Shown here one piece after another: positions 1 to 8,879 of a DNA stretch of 12,692 nt (the first letter of the stretch is position 1; every line of letters begins with the position of its first letter). The DNA is taken from contig JAPEVF010001193.1 in the NCBI GenBank assembly GCA_029747585.1, forward strand, positions 1 to 12,692, read 5' to 3'. This DNA comes from Pleurotus djamor (lineage: Eukaryota; Basidiomycota; Agaricomycetes; Agaricales; Pleurotaceae). A model generated the notes under the pieces. That model did no database searches. It saw only the letters and a program-made list of their open reading frames with translations, and had not been told where the DNA came from. A program made the translations under genes and the position numbers.

Positions 1-1099
1 GCCGGCTTAGCGATCGCTTTCGAAGTCTGACCGCGAAAGTCTGCCTCGATAGTCATGAAATAGTCCTTGTAATTGACCCGGCGCTCGAAGACATCCTTGA
101 ATGAGGGCGTGACAGCGACGAGGTGCTCGTCATGGTAGAGTGGGTGGTCTCGTGGGTCGGAGCGGAAAAAGAATTCTTCGATCCCATCAAACAGAGCCGC
201 TTGAATTTCCTTCTCGGTTCGATCAGATACACCTATCCACACATCTTTCAGGACGTAGTCGGTGGCAAGGTCAGGGTCGTCCCAATGTTCGGTGACCAGC
301 CAAACACGAGTCATCCGCCCAGCAATGACTTTCAAGCGATCTTCACAAATTGACCTCTTCGCGCGAAAAAGCCGGGGCGGGCCATTTTCTTGAGGAAGAG
401 AAAATATGTAACGGCCTTTGGAATCTAGTTCGGTGTTGGGATCGTAGCCGAGCTCTTCTTCTGTCGCAAAGAAGAACGAGACGAGAAGTTTGATAAATTT
501 CCTTGGTTCCTAGTGGTCACTCGTCACGTAGGATTATTGAAACAGTGATGTGAGACGCACCTGAACGAAGCTGAAGCTTTCAGAAATAGCTGAGTGAGAG
601 CGGGAAAAATACCATGATGTTACAGCATCTCCAACGATGGTAAGCTACGGGAAGTCGAAGTTGAGGATCAGCTACATAAGAGAAGGTACAAGGATCTCGC
701 ACCCCATAGGTGAACATACGCCGTGGGTCGTCGTTCATGATCTGGATACCGGCCGAGGTAATCTGGAGGTTGTTCTACGCGGGTGAATCGTGTCATGAAA
801 TGGGAGTAAAGAAGGATGTACATACCTTGATCTCATCTTCATGACACCACNTTTTTTTTGACTACCACCGGACAACATATTGAATCTGAGCGTACAGACT
901 GGGAGCTTCGGACAATGCACGCGTCGATGAAATTGCTTGATCCAGGAAACGAAGAAGCTATGGTGATGCCAGCCTCTTTGTCTTTGTCAGGGATGTCGAT
1001 GAGCTTCCATCGTAAACAGTGGAAACGTTCATCCCACGCCGATATGTGAGGGGTAAAGACGGACGGAAATACTTGCAAAAGGTGCGTGTTCGTCCACAA
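1..1099 (-). CDS. FunK1-like fungal protein kinase, N-terminal part (runs off the left edge)
   Basis: The exons I can define are 826-1099 (upper limit uncertain), 703-774, 561-644 and 1-509. The introns are 775-825 (GTATGT..GTAG), 645-702 (GTGCGA..GTAG, branch GCTGAT) and 510-560 (GTGCGT..CTAG); all are phase 0. The spliced protein contains NDDPRRMFTYG, then LTIVGDAVTSWYFSRSHS, then FFFATEEELGYDPN, then RVWLVTEHWDDPDL and DYVLKDVW. This order matches the region before the catalytic lobe in basidiomycete FunK1 kinases (Pfam Pkinase_fungal). The catalytic loop would lie beyond position 1, so activity cannot be judged. The N at 851 follows an A8 run on the coding strand. Dropping the N gives continuous reading from VVVKKKW into CHEDEIK. 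The start is not resolved: an ATG at 1099 is available, but upstream exons in 1144-1575 are possible. Family call is firm; gene limits are not. Confidence 0.8.
25..475. repeat. Direct repeat, copy 1 (inside the kinase gene)
   Basis: Positions 25 to about 475 recur in the same orientation at 1622 to about 2062. Over roughly the first 345 aligned bases I count about 15 substitutions plus one single-base gap by eye. Beyond that, copy 2 has lost about 10 bases. Copy 1 keeps an open frame throughout, so it is the probable source or the functional member. Similarity ends just left of position 25. Confidence 0.9.
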
Positions 1100-1621
1100 C
1101 GGGAAGACCAGAGGGATATCCAGAATATAGATTCGAGATGATGCTAAAAGTTATGTATCACCTTGGATCGCTTGACGGACGGTGCAACTTGACTGTATTG
1201 TAACCGAGCGCACGGAGGGTTGTAGGAAAACTGGGACAGGGAAACCTCGACAGGCGTGAAATGAGGCGAGCCCTGAGGGAATTTCAGTGAATTTCTTGTA
1301 CGAAGCCAGAGATCCTCACCCACGATCTTCGCGCTATCAGAGGCGGATGGATCCTCGGGGAGGTACTTCCTGGCATATTCGAGGTCGGACAATGACTGAT
1401 TCTGTGAGCCAGGGTATTCCCGGGGCTGACATCTCTGTGTACCCGGCCTTGCCGTCTCTGAGCAAAACGTCGAGGGGTAGATTTCGGTGTCAGCTCTTAT
1501 AACGGGCGTGGGGTCTCCCAGTAGGCAGGGGATCTGTGGCTTCAAGTAGCGAAGGAGCAGGAGCATCGTTGACAAGATCTAGGGAGGGTTGACCGGGTTT
1601 CCTCTAAGCAGGGTGAGCGAG
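1100..1621. other. Stretch between kinase gene and its decayed copy; possible 5' kinase exons
   Basis: The minus strand has an open frame at 1144-1575 of about 143 codons. It includes a stretch reading SLSDLEYARKYLPEDP, and near its start TPVIRADTEIYPSTF. FunK1 proteins often have a poorly conserved N-terminal region of this kind ahead of the kinase domain, so this may be the first exon or exons of the kinase gene. I could not find a splice pair that joins it convincingly to the 826-1099 exon. No other gene is visible here. Confidence 0.3.
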
Positions 1622-2062
1622 GTCTGACCGCGAAAGTCTGCCTCGATAGTCATGAAATAGTCCTTGTAATTGACCCGGCGCTCGAAGACATCCTTGAATG
1701 AGGGCGTGACAGCAACGAGGTGCTAGTCATGGTAGAGTGGGTGGTCTCGTGGGTCCGACCGGAAAAAGAATTCTTCAATTCCATCGAAGAAAGCCGTCTG
1801 AATTTCCTTCTCGGTTCGATCAGATACACTATCCACACATCTTTCAGGACGTAGTCGGTGGCAAGGTCAGGGTCGTCCCAATGTTCGGTGACCACCCAAA
1901 CACGAGTCATCCGCCCAGCAATGACTTTCAAGCGATCTTCACAAATTGACCTCTTCGCGCGAAAATGCCGGGGCAGGCCATTTTCTCGAGTATGTATCGG
2001 CCTTTGGAATCCAGCTCGGTATTGGGATTGTAGCCGAGCTCGTCGCCTGTCAGAAAGAAGAA
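1622..2062 (-). pseudogene. Decayed partial copy of the FunK1-like kinase gene
   Basis: This is the second copy of the kinase segment at 25-475, placed upstream of it on the same coding strand. It still encodes recognisable pieces such as RVWVVTEHWDDPDL and DYVLKDVW. Three lesions break it. A base is missing where copy 1 has CACCTATCC and this copy has CACTATCC (near 1829), which shifts the frame. About ten bases are missing near 1985-1995. An in-frame TAG (plus-strand cta at 1723-1725) replaces the Glu codon of copy 1. It lacks both the upstream exons and the catalytic region. I see no start codon or splice signals that would make it a gene, so it is a pseudogene fragment left by a local duplication. 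Confidence 0.85.
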
Positions 2063-2063
2063 G

Positions 2064-2119
2064 GAGAACGGAGAACGGAGAACGGAGAAACACGAAGGAC
2101 GAAATGAGAAATGAGAAAC
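2064..2119. repeat. Short heptamer tandem repeats at the edge of the duplicated kinase segment
   Basis: Three perfect copies of GAGAACG (2064-2084) are followed by one imperfect copy. A second heptamer, GAAATGA, appears twice at 2101-2114. The run begins where similarity between the two kinase copies stops, so it marks the breakpoint of the duplication or grew there afterwards. Confidence 0.7.
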
Positions 2120-2694
2120 TAGTATGAAGTCCAGAAAGATTTTGTCAAAAGGTGTATGTACTCCATATCAAGGGAAGCGGCACAGGTCGACGGAAGGATG
2201 GAGGTAACCGAACGTGGAGTGGTAAGCGTCCTCTGCGCTGTAGGAAGAACGTGGGAGGCGTGAAGACGAGCCTTAAAGCTTAAGGCCTAAACGTCAACAA
2301 GAACGTTCATCCTTCCCTTGACATCGCTGACTATTCACTGCCGCAACGACGAACAAGACGGAACGATCGACGGGTGCTGTAACCCGTAGAGTACACCATC
2401 TAGTCTGGGAGGGTGCGTATAAGGACGGGAACGGGGGGGTTGAGGCTGTCTCTCTTTAGCGATTACGAAGGGCGGCTTCGACGGCGAGGCTAGGCGAGGC
2501 TAGAGGTGTCTTCAAAATGAAGTCAGTCAAATCTCATCGGAAACCNAAAAAAGAAAACGAAGAAAAAGCACCTGCTGCTTCGACGGCTCGACCTGCAACC
2601 TCGAATAACCCTTCGGCAACACACATATACGTCTCCATTTCTCAGGATCATATTATCGTATTGTCGAACTTGCTCTAGCGTGTTCCGTGCGGGG
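2120..2694. other. No gene seen
   Basis: I find no convincing coding frame here on either strand. It holds a 7-bp inverted repeat with a 3-base loop (GCCTTAA 2270-2276, TTAAGGC 2280-2286), a duplicated 10-mer GGCGAGGCTA at about 2483-2502, and an N before an A6 run at 2546. The word ACCTCGAATAAC occurs near 2593 and again near 2890. Confidence 0.5.
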
Positions 2695-3390
2695 TCAAGG
2701 CGTGAATTTGCAAGTCGACATTCGGGCGGTCCCAGCGGGAGACAAGGTTACTTGCAACACTTGTTGTCGAGCGAAAAACGGGTGGGTGTTTCTGATAGTT
2801 ACAGCAAGTCAAGTATCAGCAGTTGGAAGCGAGAGAATCGGATGGAAACATACGGCTACAGATTTCCTGATGAGCCGACTTACCCTACGACCTCGAATAA
2901 CTCGTCAACGACGCCGCGTATCATGCTGGCCTTGGATAATCCCCTTTCGGTGGTGTCAAAGATGCTCTGACACTTGTATTTGGTTGTCGAGACTAGATTT
3001 TCGGAGGTGGTCGTTCCGGGGTAGCGGAACGAGAGGCGGCGCCGAGGCGACGATGGGGAGCGAGGAGGAGCTCGGTGATGGTGGAGGAGCAGTAGGGGAG
3101 TATGCTAGCAGATGGGATAAGAGGTTTGAACATGTTCGAGAGGGAGGGTGACGTACTTTGACGAGGAAAAATGGTCGTAGGTGGTCTGGTAGGAATAGCA
3201 GCCGCCGAGTATGGATTTACGCTTGAAGCTTGAGCCTGAGACACGCCTTAGATGGGACATTTTGCTTGAGGAGTCGAGTGGGGGGTTACACGGATAAACG
3301 GAGGCGCGACGGAGTAGAAACTGGTAGGACGTGCGCGTGAAGCCTTAGGCCCGATATAGCACCTTGAAGGAGAATCGGTAAGCACGTCCT
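2695..3390 (-). CDS. Possible spliced gene, product unknown (two competing readings)
   Basis: I do not recognise a family. Reading 1 has a minus-strand frame entering near 3107 and running to 2884, with a segment SKASMIRGVVDELFEVVG. It splices over 2792-2883 (GTAAGT..ATCAG, branch GCTGATAC) into NTHPFFARQQVLQVTLSPAG and stops at 2695-2697. Reading 2 is rich in Pro and Ser. It uses possible introns at about 3233-3286 (GTAACC..CTCAG) and 3107-3155 (GTACGT..GCTAG) and ends at a TGA near 2950. Both use plausible splice sites, and they are mutually exclusive over 2950-3107. No start codon is settled. Part or all of this may be non-coding. Confidence 0.25.
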
Positions 3391-3957
3391 CCGTCGGGCA
3401 GATGAGTCAAATTGGCGTACACTCATCTTGAGGGCATAGATCGAGTAAATCAGTGTGAGGGAGTTTAAGGCGTATGCGAGTCGTGAGGCCTTTGGAAATC
3501 ATTGGCATTTTGGGTCTCAGCGGCGGTGAAACGTGGAAGCATGTCGCTTGGGCGGAGTGCTGAGTACTTAGGGTTAGATCTCAGACCTCTATACACGGCA
3601 GGAAAACCAACGACTGATGGATTCAAGCACGACGCCAGCCTCTACCCATCCGTAGTCCAATGAAGCAGGATATCCTCAGCGCTGAGAGCCCCTGCGTAGC
3701 ACACAAGAAGTGCGCCTGCGCAATACCAAGTTCGAGCCGATAAGTGAGTTACTCAACGTCTGAGAGCAATTACGACTTACCACGACACGTCAAGGAATCA
3801 AGCTAGCTTTCGAAGAGAGAAAGGCGAAGACAACGGCGTGGTGTGTGTCCAAGGGAGTTCGCTGAACATGAAAAGAGCATTCAAGTGGACGATGTGGAGG
3901 AGGTTGAAGACAGAGAGCAAGAGGGACGCAGCAGATGGGGAGACGCGTCATCGTAAT

Positions 3958-4053
3958 CACGTGATAAAGGGGAAATGGACGAGCGAAGCCTCACCCACTT
4001 TTTCCTTTTCCTTTTCTCAGTCGCTTTCTCCCAGTCATTCCGTCCCTGCCCAC
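3958..4053 (+). promoter_or_regulatory. Promoter-like tract: CACGTG followed by a pyrimidine-rich run
   Basis: A CACGTG palindrome at 3958-3963 is followed by a C/T-rich stretch (about 3989-4053, with repeated TTTTCC). In fungal genes such tracts often sit just upstream of the transcription start on the coding strand. This fits a plus-strand transcript starting near 4060, but no gene downstream is established. Confidence 0.3.
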
Positions 4054-4836
4054 AGCCAGTCAATAACCGGACCTGTTTTCGCTGCTGTGAGTAGCCCCAT
4101 CTCCAGCTCAGACGCCTGCTCACATCCATTTCCAGATGCTCGTTTACCATGGGGACTTTGCGTACCGCACCAATTGCCCACGATGGCAGCAAGGTGCCTC
4201 CATCGTCGGTATAAGCCGTCGTGCCCTCCGCCAAGTTTGTTTAACTTCGTGTATTTGTGGTCATCCGTAACTGATATTTCCCTCGTCACTAGGACCCCCT
4301 ATCGATCGATGTTGTTCGAGCCCAACGATTCGGTGCGGATGAACGTTCGAACTGTTGATGGTTCCTCAGGGTTTGATTGAAACGGTGCGTGCCGCTGGCT
4401 CCATAGCTCTTGTGCTCCGTTGACTGATTCTACACGCATCGACAGGTCTCTTCTTTCGTACGGCGGGATTCTCCCAGCACATGTCTTTGACAACGTCTCA
4501 GGGTTCGCGCTGAGGGTGCTATCTCACGTCAATGAGCGGGTGTGGACTTGTGCTGCGATCCATTCCTTGTGCAGCCTGGCGCGACTATGCCCAGTACCCA
4601 GCCCCACGGTGGACGGAAGCTGGGTCCTACGCAGTCTGTCACCGAAGACTACTAATGCAACTTGCTTTGTGGGCGTGCGTTGCACGCCACGGTTACGAGG
4701 CCGAAGGGCTGTACTGAGAATTCGAATAGTCGATCAATGGTGCAGGCGAGTGCTGCATGAACACTGGTTCTAAGTCATTTCAATCGGAGATCTAAAATAC
4801 GACCTACGTAATCTAGCTGACGTTCCGAGAATTTAT

Positions 4837-4870
4837 CACGTGAATGATTCTAGGTCAAGGTCGGACCTAG
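4837..4870. promoter_or_regulatory. CACGTG box and inverted repeat upstream of the Zn2Cys6-like gene
   Basis: CACGTG lies at 4837-4842. Eight bases further on is a perfect 7-bp inverted repeat, CTAGGTC (4850-4856) and GACCTAG (4864-4870), with a 7-base spacer. The pair ends 42 bases before the ATG at 4913. Such palindromes can bind dimeric regulators; no specific factor is implied. Confidence 0.3.
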
Positions 4871-4912
4871 GACGGCAAAGGACTGACTCTTGCGCCCCAA
4901 CACGCTCTATAC

Positions 4913-6789
4913 ATGTCCCACCCTTCGGAGTTACAAGTCCCGATGCCTGATTACCTTTCTGATGTCCTGAAAGCGGATGACACTACAAAGGGGCAATTCC
5001 TATCGAACCTCTTGGATATCTTGCTGAACGGGATATCTGAAAGACCTTCGAATCCAATAAACGATGCGACGTCGATCGCTTGGTTGGAGAGAAGTCGTCG
5101 AACAGTAGTGAGTCGAAACTAATACCAAAGAACTCACTGGCTAATGCAAACAACCCAAGGACCAAGTCTCGAAACTCACAGCATTCTTCCATCCGTTCAC
5201 AGTGGGCCGACTTGTCCCGGACCTCCTTTCTGTTCTCAATGCTGCGACATCTGACATCCAAATGGTAGAAGAAATTCTCAACCACAATGCAACCCCCGAA
5301 AATGAGGAGGTATACAGGGGGGGACAGGGTCACTCCAGCGATAGCGAAGGGGATACGCCCGAGACAACAATGGAACCACAACAGTTTTTTGAAGAGTCTG
5401 CCCGCTCGGTAAGTAACAATCAAAAACTTCCTCCATTTTATGTTATTGAAAGATATATTTAGCCTGACTCACGTACATCTGAAACCGCACTCGATAAAAC
5501 CCCTTCAGCCAACAACAGCACTGAATCTGACGAGGTACTGCCACCTCTTGACGGCCGTGACCCTGTGTTAGTGAAAACCGACAAACTCATTGAGTTGTTC
5601 AAACGTCGCATGGGCCAGGATACGGCGTTTCGGCCCAATCCTCTGGTCGAATTGCCACTCCCCACTCCCAACGACGCCGAATGGACCTGCAAACACCGAG
5701 GCAGTTGCAATTGGGCGTATCGTGACATTAAAATCCACAGGCGATACGCGGACCAATACTTTGCTGGTCGTGACAAATGTGTAAGGTGTCGTACCCTCAA
5801 CGTAGAGTGTCAAGGTACGGGATGCTTCAGCTGCGTGCAGTGTCGAGCCGCCCGAGCCACTTGCAGCCATTCAAGTGGACCGAAAAGCGCGACTGGACGC
5901 TCGCGTGACGGGGAGTTGAACCGTCCCACTCGTCGACCTGCCCAGGGAGGGAAAGAGTTGAAGAAGAAACAACCTGTATCTGGAGGTATTCGCAAGTCAA
6001 CCCGCGCCCGACAACCTCGTTACAAAAATCAAGACGTTCCATCTGATCATGAAGACAACCGCCTCCCACGACAAGCGAAGACCAAGGCCAAAGAAGGGAT
6101 AGCTGAGACCTACCAGTACGCGATGATCCCTATCCCATCGCCGCCACAGGTAGAGTACCACACCCCCGCACAGCCTCCCGAAGTAAGTAAACCACCTTCA
6201 GCATTGGCATAGGTGATCTAACCTGTAGATTAGCCTGCAGATGCGCCACCATGCAACATATACAGGATGCGGGAATCCACTCTATATGAGGCGATGACGC
6301 GACATCTTACGGCTCAGGTTCAGTACACCGAGGGTCTACTTCGCACCAATCGGATGTTGAATTCAATCGCTAGACGGCTGCACCAGATTCGCGGGTATGA
6401 TTTCGATGAAGACGAGTTATCCCCCTTTCGGTATCCTGTTCCACAACCTCGGTCGCAACCGCACCCACCCACGACGGCAAGTGTTGGACAAGCCGGAACT
6501 TCAGATACAGTCAACCGTACCACTGACCATGTGGCACCTCTCTCCAGAGTTACCCGCAGGGCAGGTTCTACAGAGGGACCCCGGTCGAACTCACCTAATC
6601 ATCCTAACGCATCGTTAGCCCCTACTTCAAGAGTTACCAGAAGGGTACCAGCANCCCCCCAATGAACGACCAATCTCAAATGTTCAACCCGATGCGCAAA
6701 CCTCTTCTAGTTCACTCATTCAGGATCAAGCGGTAAACAACCATCCAAGTCCAACACCAACCACGCCTGAGAGTGAAGAGTCGGATTGA
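4913..6789 (+). CDS. Four-exon gene for a Zn2Cys6-like protein of about 572 residues
   Basis: The exons are 4913-5107, 5160-5408, 5463-6182 and 6234-6789. The introns are 51-54 nt (GTGAGT..CAAG, GTAAGT..TTAG, GTAAGT..TTAG), all phase 0, and the last has a CTAAC branch site. Exon 3 encodes CVRC-x6-C-x7-CVQC-x6-C, residues about 254-282. This is the spacing of a fungal Zn2Cys6 binuclear cluster, with one extra Cys in the loop. A basic patch (KKKQ...RKSTRARQPRYK) follows and could be a nuclear signal or bind DNA. The rest is Ser/Pro/Thr-rich and probably disordered, with the short repeat SRVTRR twice near the C-terminus. As written, the frame ends at a TGA near 6663. Dropping the N at 6654 continues it through PAPPNERPISNV to TESEESD-like acidic codons and a TGA at 6787-6789. 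It is probably a DNA-binding or chromatin-associated protein, but the cluster is internal rather than N-terminal, so classical regulator function is only inferred. Confidence 0.8.
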
Positions 6790-6851
6790 GTTGATCACTC
6801 GTACATACACTTGTCTCATGTACATTTGCACCCGCTTTGTATCGCACGCTG

Positions 6852-6857
6852 AATAAA
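6852..6857 (+). terminator. AATAAA polyadenylation-type signal
   Basis: A canonical AATAAA lies 62 bases past the corrected stop codon at 6787-6789. It fits the 3' end of the Zn2Cys6-like gene, which faces gene A across a gap of about 200 bases. Confidence 0.5.
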
Positions 6858-6990
6858 ATTTCTTGAAGTACTTCATTCGGAGTTCAGTAAATGCAACCAA
6901 CATATTTCAGGGGGTAGATAATAACCAGGAGAGATGGAAGCAGAGAACTAAGAGATGAGCGCAAACGCAGCTCCAGTGTATGTACTTTCT

Positions 6991-8618
6991 TTATCTAGTA
7001 AATCTCGGACACTTCTCGTTCTTACATAAAGTCCCCAACCTCCACCGAATATCACGCCTGAATATATCCAAACCAGGGACTAGATCCCATTCCGGGTTTG
7101 CTCCTGGCCGTTCTCCTCTCCAGTATATGGTATCTATTCCACGCTGGCCCAAGGTCGACCTCACGATGCTTGGACAGGCCAACCCACATTCGGACGGTAA
7201 ATTCGCAGCATGGAGATGCGATATAACGCCTGTACCGCGGGCGGACTGGGAACTGTAATCTGCACGACAGCGAACGCCACGAGAATCCGAGAGTAGATCA
7301 GAATAGAATGAGATGATGAAATCGGGGGTAAGAAACGTCATTAATTCTGTTTCCTGCTTGCTTAGCACTGGAGTTACGAAGTAATCATCACAGCTTTGGT
7401 CGATATACAGAAGTTTGCCCTACACCCAACCACCATGCGCATTCGTTAGATCAACTGAAACGTAAGGATGCGTATTGAGCTCACGTTAGGGCCAGTGTAT
7501 GCCTTTGTCGAGTCGAACGAAGAGGAGTCGGTCGAATCATTGCTGGACTCTTCAAATCCAAGGTGGTAGAACCAGTACGTGAAGAACAGTCGAGCTCCAC
7601 AGGGAACGGAAACGCGCATGATGTTGCTTGGGCGGATGGACCGCTTCAAAATTGAGACGACCATTTCCCCGTATACAGCTGCCGAATACTTGGAGAGTAG
7701 TTCCATGAGACCCTTGATATGCGACGATGAACCAAGGAATGACTCAAGGTGGAGTTCAATGATTCGAGCATACGCAAATTTGACGGTTGCGGAAAATTGG
7801 CGTGAGGTAAGAGACAGGCTCGCGATAGATGCGATTGGACAGAAACCATCGAGTAGATAGAAAATGACATCCTGCATCAGCGGGCAGGTGGCTTTTGCAG
7901 GTACGACGATAGTCGGGGACTTTGAAGGTAACGGGTTATTAATTTGCATCTTCGCGACTATTTTGACTGGATCGGGGATGCACATGTACCTAAGACATGG
8001 TTGATTAGAAGGAATGCGTCTGAAAAGGGAGAACCGCTCACGCACTTCATCAAAGCTTGCGCAAAATGGCGTTCATACAACGTGTTAAAATCGAGCAGAC
8101 GATTTTCCGTTGCGGCCACGATGACCATACCTCCCCTCCAATTGTTGGCAGACACCCAGCCACCTGTCAGGTTTGGGGCTGTTGCTATTTTGCAGTTGAA
8201 TGAAGCCAGTTGTTTCGTCAAGAATCGAGTAAATGCGGTGTTATAGGACTCGAACGAGGTTTGCTGATTCGCGAATAAAAAGTAGAATCGATCAGCGCAT
8301 TTATCTGGGTCTGGTGCGATAGGAGGGCATCGTATCATGGCGCATTGCCCGGTCGTATCACCAGCGAATTCCAGGGCAAGCTAAAGGTAACACGCCTACA
8401 TGAGTCGCGGTACACACTAGTCACATACAGCAACGAGGTCAGGTCCGTACCGGGTTACAGACAAAACCGCCAGTATTGATGTCTGAAACGAATTCAGGGA
8501 TGCGTACCCCTGGCGCAACATTCAAAGGTCGAATTTCCGCACACGCATAATTGTCGGATATGCATAGACACTTGAGAGTGTGAGGTTGATCGAGGGTTGT
8601 CGGAGACGGTTGAGACAT
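6991..8618 (-). CDS. Paralogue A: F-box-like hypothetical protein, intact, about 478 residues
   Basis: The exons are 8451-8618, 8046-8380, 7485-7989 and 6991-7419. The introns are 8381-8450 (phase 0), 7990-8045 (phase 2, branch TTCTAATC) and 7420-7484 (phase 0, branch TCTAACG). The spliced frame has no stop until TAA at 6991. Modules in order: a short N-terminal part with APGVRIPEFV; a second module with DRFYFLFANQ and WRGGMVIV; an F-box-like helix region at about residues 205-240 (LMQDVIFYLLDGF...LTSRQF); AAVYGEMVVSILK...MRVSVP...WFYHLGF at about 271-312; and a last exon with FYSDL, CGLACP, RGIDTIYW, DIRW and C-x4-CP. F-box proteins usually recruit substrates to SCF ubiquitin ligases, but the helix match is weak and no substrate is evident. 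The start at 8618 is preferred over an in-frame ATG at 8729 because a TATA-like box lies between them and B has a matching MSH start. Confidence 0.8.
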
Positions 8619-8691
8619 CACGCAGATATCCGTGTAAGAGGGGTGGTAGATCACGACAGAAAGTGGATTGAACGACAACAAACTTCGAAGA

Positions 8692-8698
8692 TTATATA
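8692..8698 (-). promoter_or_regulatory. TATA-like box upstream of paralogue A
   Basis: The minus strand reads CTATATAAT here, 74 bases upstream of the ATG at 8618. This is a plausible distance for a fungal promoter, and it sits downstream of the alternative ATG at 8729, so it argues for the shorter protein. The gap to the end of gene B is only about 260 bases. Confidence 0.4.
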
Positions 8699-8879
8699 GT
8701 ATCCAGTCACGTTGTACAGTACTGACCATGCTCGAAAAACGATCAAACCGGATACCAACAATACGAAACGTGCCACAAGGGATGTAACTCGAAAAGTAAA
8801 TAATTGCCTCAAGGCGTGCATCTCGAAAAGCGAAGAATCACTTCAGATATGGACGGATATCGAAGACGGGTGGACTATC

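Larger units (their letters stand above)
3391..4912. other. No confident gene; scattered promoter-like and intron-like signals
   Basis: Long frames exist here (for example plus 3838-4380 and plus 4532-4717), but none shows a recognisable domain or steady coding character. Two good intron-like segments lie on the plus strand. One has an acceptor CTAG ending near 4291 with an ACTGAT branch site. The other runs 4385-4445 from GTGCGT to ACAG with a CTGAT branch site. The exon between them has stops in all three frames, so a non-coding or 5'-leader transcript is as likely as a protein gene. An ATG in strong context (TTTACCATGG, near 4150) opens a frame of only about 21 codons before splicing. Confidence 0.4.

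Noticed and set aside
2687..3151. Plus-strand frame of 154 codons
   Set aside because: It is opposite better minus-strand splice signals, and its Arg/Trp-rich composition is typical of an antisense shadow.
3838..4380. Plus-strand open frame of 180 codons
   Set aside because: It runs straight through a pyrimidine-rich promoter-like tract and an intron-like segment, and shows no domain or coding-like composition.
4532..4717. Plus-strand frame of 61 codons rich in Trp, Ala and Arg
   Set aside because: It looks protein-like by eye, but there is no family match, no splice link to neighbours, and a competing frame over the same bases.
8451..8618. Resemblance of the A N-terminus (LKCLCISDNYACAEI) to Crinkler-type ubiquitin-like headers
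   Set aside because: It is seen only in A, not in B or C, and the usual downstream Crinkler motifs are missing.
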